Assembly (NCBI GenBank): GCA_004151065.3
Contig: NWUY0300011940.1
Span: 5,832-19,791, forward strand
DNA from: Larix sibirica
Lineage: Eukaryota; Streptophyta; Pinopsida; Pinales; Pinaceae
Length of the DNA: 13,960 nucleotides
Direction: 5' to 3'
Shown: one piece after another, positions 8,524-13,960 of the stretch
Layout of the letters: the number at the start of each line of letters is the position of its first letter
Numbering within the stretch: the first letter of the stretch is position 1
The notes under the pieces: model-generated
The model's input: only the letters and a program-made list of their open reading frames with translations
What the model was told of the DNA's origin: nothing
Databases searched by the model: none
Position numbers and translations under genes: made by a program

Positions 8524-9501
8524 CCTGCATAATTTCAAGTACGACCAGATTCCGATGTCGAAATTTCGAATACTACACAAAGTAAGTTGAATAAGAAAGT
8601 AGAATTCAAAGTTTAGACAACTGGGACAGTGCGCGAATGCCAAGGCTAAGTACAAAGAAAAAAAGAGAAAGATTCACAAGAAGAAGTGCCATGGTTGTAG
8701 AAGAAGAAGCATACATCAATGTTGCCATCTTCTACATTAGAACAAGAAAAGTTGGAGAAGCAAGAGGGATCAAAATAAGAGTCAGAGGACGGCATATCAT
8801 CATAGAAGGGTCAGAGGATTAAGATTTAGTTGTTTTCATATAAGAAAGAAGAGTCAACAAAAGAGATAGTGCTACAAGATATCATTAGTACAATTGAAGT
8901 TAACCTTGACTTGTTGTAGGTACTTTAGTTGGATTCTGCTCAACAACTATCAAAGTTAAAGTCGAAATTACAGTTGGGAGGTTCAAGTCAACATAGTTCA
9001 GATATGGATATATATACCACTGCACAAGAGTCTGTGTTGGGTATTGAAAATTCCGATTCTCATAGGGGTATTGTTGGTTATGGATTTAGAACCTAGGCTT
9101 TGAGTTATATGCCAACAATCAATAGTTACATGAAATTTTGGCGTTCAAAATATGTGCATTCCTTTGTAATACAAAGTTAGGAGGTCATTGTATCATTTCC
9201 ATAGATGGAATCTCTATTTTCCAAGGGTAATTTAGTAAGGACTTGGAAGATTCTGTCTCAGTTGGCATAGTCATAGGATCATCATAATTACAAGCTTGAG
9301 ATTGACCATGAACACCGTAGTTACACATGCAAATCATTTGATGGATTGACCCCTTACATGGGGTTGCCCTAATTTCTCCATTCAATATGACCAAGGTTGT
9401 TGGAAATTAATTGTTATTGCTAGGGAGAAAATGAGTCCTAAAGGATTGCAGTTGTTGTTAGTGAGTATCACATTGAGCAAGTAGTCTCTATGCTTCCTTG
9501 A
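8524..9501 (+). pseudogene. Possible C-terminal continuation of the downstream ORF
   Basis: Frame 1 continues without a needed frame change as VRPDSDVEISNTTQSKLNKK, a Lys/Glu/Ser-rich linker (8641-8820), LDSAQQLSKLKSKLQLGGSS (8929-8990), GIVGYGFRT, SYMPTINSYMKFWRSKYVHS (9103-9162), SLFSKGNLVRTWKILSQLA and finally QVVSMLP before TGA 9499. Stop density (about 13 in the first 227 codons) is close to random expectation, so coding origin rests on the sensible composition and on the predominance of TAG/TAA at positions where Gln would fit. A 61-codon open frame at 8637-8822 in frame 3 is, in this view, only a shadow of the linker. Confidence 0.3.
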
Positions 9502-10336
9502 TTTTGAGTTATTTGTGCTTTAGATGATATTCTTTACACAAATTACATCAGAAATTAATTGCATTTTTGATACCCCCCCCCAACATTGTTATTCATATCA
9601 TCACTCATTGAGAAAACTCTTTGTCATTAATTATTGTTGCTATTTTTAATTGATTTTTTCTTCATGTGCTTAGGTTGCTAGCTTCTTTTTGGGTTTGTAG
9701 ATTTAAATATATTAACATATGAGGTTTAGATAGAAGTTGGGGTAGGTTGAGCATACATCTGTCCCATTTGGCTCATGGTATGATTAACTACTGTGTTTCT
9801 TGCATATATTATGACATCATTGACATGGGGACCTAATGTTGACGTCTTAGTATCTGATCTAGGGGAATTTGGTATAATCGAATATAACATCGTAGACCAA
9901 AAAAATCACACAAAATCCTAAACCAAGAATAGACTAAGTTCAATTGATGGGATTTAAGTACCACTTTCTCTTTGGTGGTTACCGCTAAGAAGGCTACATT
10001 CTTAGAAATGATTGGAAACGAGTATTTAAAGAACCAATCGGGTAGGAGGTGGTCTAGTATTTCAACCTTTATCACCCTATATTACCTCATCTGATCTTGT
10101 ATATGATCTAATATATGAGTGGATGTATTTTATCACAAGGATATTAAGAGCTCAATCCTAGTCTCACAATGGATAGGCAATTGGAATTAAGTTAGGAAAT
10201 CAATATCAATAATGAAAAAGAATTGTGGGATTCTCTAGGCAATTCAATATACCACTATCTTCTATTACGATATTTGAGGAACACGATAAATGGAATCATA
10301 TCATTATATGATTGGAAAGTTCTTCTCTAACTTTAT
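9502..10336. other. No gene seen; C9 run at 9573-9581
   Basis: AT-rich sequence with stops in all frames apart from an 80-codon minus-strand frame (9833-10075) that I do not recognise. The C9 run at 9573-9581 reads as a G9 purine tract on the - strand, but nothing next to it looks like an LTR start. Confidence 0.4.
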
Positions 10337-10360
10337 CTTCAAACATTAGAATGTTTGAAG
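10337..10360. repeat. 24-bp perfect inverted repeat
   Basis: CTTCAAACATT at 10337-10347 and its exact reverse complement AATGTTTGAAG at 10350-10360 are separated by AG. It would extrude as an 11-bp stem with a 2-nt loop. No coding or RNA gene context; function unknown. Confidence 0.85.
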
Positions 10361-11070
10361 GAAACCTAATGGAAATGACTAGCCATGAAGGATCATGGAT
10401 GATTGGGTCATTGGTCAAATGAGACAAATTAGGTAGGATAAGGGTTTCCGAAAAAGAAAAGGAAGTCATAAATTATAAAATAGGATTATCTAGGCCCATA
10501 CTCAGTATCACATTATGCATGACACTCCATCACATATTATTGTCCTTGTGATATTTCCAATGCTAATAACAAGTCATATACTCATCTAAAATATTTCATT
10601 GGGAGTAAATTCTTCACTAAATGAAATTTTGAAATTGAGAACATTTTCCCTCTCAATAGGGATTCAAATGGCAAGGGTATTCATGCTAAACATTGGTATT
10701 AATAGATGTCCACTTCTAGGAGCATTGATAGAGGGATTAGAGTACCATATGAAACTCCTATACAAACATTATTTCCCCTAGTAGGAATAATAGGGTTGAC
10801 ATGGTTTCCACCCCCATCACTTGAAGGTATACAACATTGACATCCCTAAGATTTAATGCAAAGGATCACCTAAAAAGGAAGAAATATCATGCCATAGAAG
10901 GAACTTTCCCACTTGGATGGACCCACTAGATAGGTAAACAGATGATTTAAATTAGTTGGAGGATAGTTATCAATGTCCTATACACCTGATGGATCAAACT
11001 CTCCTTGAAGAGGAGGAGGAACATTGCCTCTTCTCATGGGATCTCATTAATGCCCTACAAAAAATCAGTG
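10361..11070. other. About 0.7 kb without a supportable gene
   Basis: The - strand between about 10850 and 10700 gives an uninterrupted reading of about 45 codons with a Gly/Asn-rich start (SSDGGGNHVNPIIPTRGNN), broken afterwards by stops. On the + strand a 60-codon frame at 10599-10781 is not recognisable. Neither is convincing as a gene. Confidence 0.35.
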
Positions 11071-11100
11071 TCTTCTTCTTCTTCTTCTTCTTCTTCTTCT
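11071..11100 (+). repeat. (TCT)10 microsatellite
   Basis: Ten perfect TCT units, followed by a C. It creates a poly-Phe stretch in an otherwise meaningless open frame (10956-11192), which I therefore do not annotate as a gene. Confidence 0.95.
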
Positions 11101-11146
11101 CTAACTTGAGGGTTCACCTAATATTGATCTCCTCTAATGGGGATAT

Positions 11147-11191
11147 TCAAAGAGGTCCATACTTCTTTCAATTCACTCAAAGAGGTCCATA
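11147..11191 (+). repeat. 15-bp direct repeat TCAAAGAGGTCCATA
   Basis: Identical copies at 11147-11161 and 11177-11191, a 30-bp period. Confidence 0.8.
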
Positions 11192-11249
11192 GTTTGCATT
11201 TGATATTAGTCATTGGTCAATGGTGGAATTTCATGAATTGTAAAGATTA

Positions 11250-11375
11250 GGCTACAAACTAGGGTCTAGACTACAAACTATGTTTTACACTTGAAACTAG
11301 GGGTTAGACTACAAATTAGGGTTTCTGCAAACTAGTGTCTAGACTACAAACTAGGGGTCACACTAAAAAACTAGG
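11250..11375 (+). repeat. Degenerate tandem array around GACTACAAACTAGGG
   Basis: About seven imperfect copies of a unit near (T)AGACTACAAACTAGGGT lie head to tail, with cores such as CTACAAACTAGGG, CTACAAACTATG, TTGAAACTAGGGG, CTACAAATTAGGG, TGCAAACTAGTG, CTACAAACTAGGGG and AAAAAACTAGGG. Unit length varies at roughly 15-22 bp. It looks like an old, short minisatellite. Confidence 0.7.
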
Positions 11376-11377
11376 GA

Positions 11378-11470
11378 AATGAAGTATGAGACGTTCAACA
11401 ATTTTATGAAAGTGAATTAGGGATAATCACTCTCTTAATCAATGAAGTATGAGACCATTAACAATTTTAT
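11378..11470 (+). repeat. 30-bp imperfect direct repeat
   Basis: AATGAAGTATGAGAC, four variable bases, AACAATTTTAT occurs at 11378-11407 and again at 11441-11470, a 63-bp period. The variable bases are GTTC and CATT. The repeat abuts the minisatellite and may be part of the same local expansion. Confidence 0.75.
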
Positions 11471-12185
11471 TTAGAGCAATATTGGAACATTGAACCATTA
11501 CATAAAATATATATTTGGCATAAAAGGTGTTAAAGATATATGTCATGAATTTAGTGTTTCATATGAGAATGCAATATCAAGGGCACTTTTGGTATGCTTT
11601 GAGAAAATGTTAAGTTAGGGAAACTTAATGTTTTTAGCATGCTAAAGTAGGCACACTTCAACCTAACTTTGGATGTGCTCATAGATATCAATTGATCAAA
11701 TATGGTTGAATTGATGAAATGTGTAGCACATATATTATACTTAGTAGGTTTGTGAACATGTCATAGTTCTCATTTGATGAAGTGTGTATTATGTTTTACA
11801 TGACAAAGATTATTCAAACATATTTTGAATTAAATTGTTAAATTTTGTTTTTTTCCATGGCCACCTTGCTTGAACTTTGATTTACCTTGCAACCATAATC
11901 CTAAGGAATGGGTATGATCCCTTGGAATTGTCCAAAATAAAATTTAAAATTGGATATCCAATTAGTGTGCATGTAATCAGTTCACTGAAATATTGAAAGA
12001 AATCAGTTTGTCCCATTAAGATAATGCATTCATAAGAGAGAGATAACCCACTTAAATCAACAGAATGGTGGTATGGTACTTGTTTAACACAAGAAATGTA
12101 AAAGTTGTGCTTAAAAGGTAATTTGCAATGAGAGACTTAATATGTAATTCTATATTTGAGTAACATAATTTATCAATTTCGGAAA
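11471..12185. other. About 0.7 kb without a gene; 16-bp palindrome at 11948-11963
   Basis: AT-rich, stops in all frames. AATTGGATATCCAATT at 11948-11963 is a perfect palindrome. No trace of the expected upstream RT, protease or Gag of element B is visible, so its 5' truncation point lies at about 12180-12190. Confidence 0.45.
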
Positions 12186-12540
12186 GAAATGGATCGACAC
12201 AAGAACATGTGGAAACTCAAGAGCANATCAATCTTTGTATGCTAAGTTGTCCAAATGTGAATTTGGAATGACTGAGTTGTTTTATCTTGACCATGTGATT
12301 GGGAAAGAGGGGGTAAAGTTCCACATGGAAAAGATCCCAACCATTCTTGATTGGCCAAGTCCCAAGAATGCCACAAAATTGCGGGGATTCCTTGGAATCT
12401 GCACCTATTACTGAAATTTTGTCAAAGGATTCTCCCAACTGGCATCTCCCTTGACTGATCTCACCAAGAAAGAAGCTTTATGTTGGTCAGAGGAGGCTGA
12501 AATTTTTTTCAAGAAGATGAAGGAAGTCATGAGCATTTTT
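12186..12540 (+). pseudogene. Reverse transcriptase C-terminal part (element B)
   Basis: A short frame-3 piece (12186-12222, DRHKNMWKLKS) looks like the helix preceding the thumb, then frame 1 from 12229 reads LYAKLSKCEFGM, YLDHVIGKEGVKFHMEKI, ILDWPSPKNATKLRGFLG, FVKGFSQLASPLTDLTKKEA and FFKKMKEVM. These are the RT thumb and connection of Ty3/gypsy elements. The fingers and palm with the YxDD box are absent. One stop, TGA 12412-12414, sits where the family usually has Arg after Tyr-Tyr, consistent with CGA to TGA. An ambiguous N is at 12226, right at the frame change, so the frameshift could be a base-calling problem. Confidence 0.9.
12226..12226. other. Ambiguous base N
   Basis: The only non-ACGT character in the window. 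It coincides with the apparent frame change at the start of element B, so that frameshift should not be trusted. Confidence 0.99.
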
Positions 12541-13083
12541 CCAGTTCTTGCTCTACCTAACTTCACTTAGCCATTTGTGCTCGAGTGTGATGCCTCAGGG
12601 GAAGGAATCAGATTAGTTCTTATGCAAAATAAGCACACAATTGCTTTTGAGAGTAGAAAGTTGCAGCCACATGAAATACATTACTCCATCTATGATAAAT
12701 AAATGTTGGTCATAATGCATGCCTTGGCCAATTTCCGACAGTATCTAATGGGTAGAAAATTTGTGGTCAAAATGGATCACAACAACTTGAGGCATTTCTT
12801 AACTCAAAATGAGCTCAATGACAGGAAGCAAAAATGGGTGAGTAAATTCCAAGCTTATGACTTTGATATAGAGTACAAAAAAGGAAAAATGAATGTAGTT
12901 GCAGATGCTCTATCAAGAAAACCATCCCTCTCTACAATGGAGGTTCCTATGGGTTGGAAAAAGCAGCTTTCCATAGAATACTCTAAAAATCAGTTTGCAT
13001 GTGAATTGATAGATGGATTAATTAGAGATATTTGTATAAAGTGTTGGATTGAGTACAGAATTTATTTGGTGCCAGGATCATAA
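12541..13083 (+). pseudogene. RNase H and linker to integrase (element B)
   Basis: Frame 1 reads VLALPNFT, PFVLECDASGEG, TIAFESRKLQPHEIHYSIYDK, then from 12703 MLVIMHALANFRQYLMG, VVKMDHNNLRHFL, RKQKWVSKFQAYDFDIEYKK and NVVADALSRKP. The catalytic Asp residues are intact at 12589 (DAS), 12775 (MDH) and 12904 (ADALS). The catalytic Glu, expected next to Lys before MLxIMHAL, is replaced by TAA at 12700-12702. TAG at 12568-12570 falls at a usual Gln (CAG to TAG). After LSRKP comes a linker, ending at TAA 13081-13083 in what is usually a Lys. The stretch 12703-13080 is cleanly open, so damage here is mild and recent compared with element A. Confidence 0.92.
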
Positions 13084-13811
13084 TTAAAGAAGAGGATTTT
13101 GGAGGCTGCCCATGATTCACCCTTACCACGGATTTTTGGCAAGAGTTATTTAAATTGGTGGGGACAGATTTGCAACTTAGTACAAGTTACCACCCCCAAA
13201 CTAATGGCCAAACAAGGAGGGTCAATCAGTGGTTGGAAGGATATCTCAGAAACTATGTCACAGTGCAGCAAAAGACATGGATTAGATGGATGCATTTGGG
13301 TGATTTCTGCTAAAATACTTCTTATCATATGCCAATTAGCATGTCACCCTTCAAGGCCCTGTATGGATATGAAGCTTCCACTTATATTGAACTGATTTTT
13401 GGAAAAAGAAGAGCACCAAAAGAAAAATATTGGATCCAATCAACTCAAGATATTTTGAAAGCACTCAAGGACAACTTGCAGACTACTCAAAACCAGCAGG
13501 AAATGTATGCAGATGGGAGCAGAACAGAGTGTATCTTTCAGGTAAATGACTTAGTGTACTTGAGGTTGCATCCCTACAAACAGTCATCCTTGAAGAGCAA
13601 AGGTGCTAAGAATTTAAAACCATGGTTATGTGGAACATACAGAATAGTGCGGAAGCTAGGAGAAGATGCCTATGAGTTGGATCTTCCTTAAGGGAGTAAG
13701 GTACATAATGTGTTTCATGTTTCATGTTTAAAGAAAGCAGTTGGGAAACAAGTAACAGTTTCAGTAGAACTCCCACCATTGGATGATGAAGGACAACTAA
13801 TCTTAGTACCA
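13084..13811 (+). pseudogene. Integrase with internal deletion (element B)
   Basis: Frame 1 starts with LKKRILEAAHDSPL, the entry into the HHCC zinc finger, and stops being integrase at about 13125. From 13131 frame 3 resumes far downstream with FWQELFKLVGTDLQLSTSYH, NQWLEGYLRNYV, MPISMSPFKALYGYEAS, VNDLVYLRLHPYKQSSLK, FVKGAKNLKPWL-like and YRIVRKLGEDAYELDLP text. The zinc finger, the first catalytic Asp and the second catalytic Asp are missing, which I estimate at a little over 100 codons. The catalytic Glu of the usual DGQTE motif is AGG (Arg) at 13215-13217. Stops are TAA 13311 and TAA 13689, the latter at a usual Glu just before GSKVHNVFHVSCLKK (13692-13736). Confidence 0.9.
13125..13131 (+). 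other. Deletion junction in element B integrase
   Basis: HDSPL (frame 1, ending at about 13125) is joined directly to the FWQELF motif (frame 3, from about 13131). In intact chromovirus integrases these motifs are separated by the zinc finger and most of the catalytic core. The frame also changes, so the join is not a functional variant. Confidence 0.8.
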
Positions 13812-13960
13812 TAGAGGATTATGCAAACAAGAGAAAGGAAGCTAAGAAATAGGACCATCAAAGAATATTTGGTTATGTGGAAAGAGCTACCCAGTGAGGA
13901 TGCTACATAGGAGAATGAGCATGTGCTGCAACACCCTGGGTTACAATTGCTTGAGGACAA
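13812..13960 (+). pseudogene. Chromodomain at integrase C-terminus (element B, cut by window end)
   Basis: Frame 3 reads RIMQTRERKLRNRTIKEYLV, MWKELPSEDAT, ENEHVLQHPGLQLLED. This is the chromodomain pattern: basic/aromatic strand, YLVxWK, then a Trp-Glu followed by a C-terminal helix. In chromoviruses it is thought to direct integration to marked chromatin. Stops at 13812-13814 (TAG for a usual Glu) and 13908-13910 (TAG where Trp precedes Glu, so an aromatic-cage-region residue is lost) break it. The usual first aromatic position is not clear from this copy. The sequence runs off the right edge. Confidence 0.88.

Larger units (their letters stand above)
12186..13960 (+). mobile_element. Element B: 5'-truncated, internally deleted Ty3/gypsy chromovirus fragment
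   Basis: Same-strand order RT end, RNase H, integrase, chromodomain identifies a Ty3/gypsy chromovirus. The sequence style (SKCEFG, LSRKP, YHPQTNGQT, VHNVFHVSCLKK and a C-terminal EYLVMW chromodomain) suits Tekay/Galadriel/IFG7-type elements; the exact clade is inferred. The 5' part of the element, through most of RT, is missing. An internal deletion removes the integrase zinc finger and both catalytic Asp residues. The fragment continues past the right edge, so its 3' end and LTR are not seen. It is distinct from element A: the two share no close nucleotide similarity that I can see. Confidence 0.9.

Noticed and set aside
8637-8822. 61-codon basic open frame on the + strand, frame 3
   Set aside because: Overlaps the frame 1 continuation of the downstream ORF; purine-rich composition explains its openness and it has no motif.
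9573-9581. C9 run as a minus-strand polypurine tract
   Set aside because: No LTR-like TG start follows on the - strand and no minus-strand element is visible.
10700-10850. Minus-strand Gly/Asn-rich reading as a gene fragment
   Set aside because: Only about 45 codons before stops, no recognised family, and composition alone could produce it.
10956-11192. 78-codon open frame with a poly-Phe stretch
   Set aside because: Openness comes from the (TCT)10 microsatellite and the flanks have no coding motif.
11281-11345. TTAGGGTTT-like strings as interstitial telomere repeat
   Set aside because: Only one such string occurs; the array unit is ACAAACTAGGG, not TTTAGGG.

Overview
The window looks like nuclear DNA from a large-genome land plant. 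It is AT-rich, has no intact gene, and is dominated by decayed Ty3/gypsy LTR-retrotransposon sequence. The second element carries a C-terminal chromodomain like those of seed-plant chromoviruses (Tekay/Galadriel/IFG7-type). The first has an unusual gene order that I associate, from memory only, with gymnosperm or fern repeats. A conifer or other non-angiosperm plant is my best guess; it is inferred, not proven.

Layout. Bases 1-2800 hold no recognisable gene: a Lys-rich open frame at 3-254, a duplicated 18-bp motif at 431-473, an (AT)n tract at 1560-1580, and otherwise featureless DNA. Element A occupies about 2815-6910 on the + strand. It reads, in order, retropepsin C-terminal part, acidic linker, Gag-like domain, reverse transcriptase, RNase H and integrase. 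It has many nonsense codons and several frameshifts. About 500 bp downstream, on the same strand, lies a further long decayed reading frame (7410-8523, possibly to about 9501) that is neither pol nor a typical env. It resembles by eye the plant mobile domain proteins that are often carried by plant transposons. Bases 9502-12185 are non-coding, with short repeats: a 24-bp near-continuous palindrome, (TCT)10, a degenerate ACAAACTAGGG array and two direct repeats. Element B, from about 12186 to the window end on the + strand, is a 5'-truncated chromovirus pol fragment: RT end, RNase H, an integrase with a large internal deletion, and a chromodomain.

Function. Neither element can work. In element A three catalytic aspartates (one in RT, two in RNase H) read Asn, the integrase second Asp reads Gly and a zinc-finger Cys reads Tyr. 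In element B the RNase H catalytic Glu codon is a stop, the integrase catalytic Glu reads Arg, and both integrase Asp positions are deleted. Most replaced residues and many stops fit C-to-T decay on one strand or the other, as expected for methylated, silenced repeats.

The most interesting points are the PR-Gag-RT domain order of element A and the extra downstream ORF. Together they may define a poorly described retrotransposon lineage.
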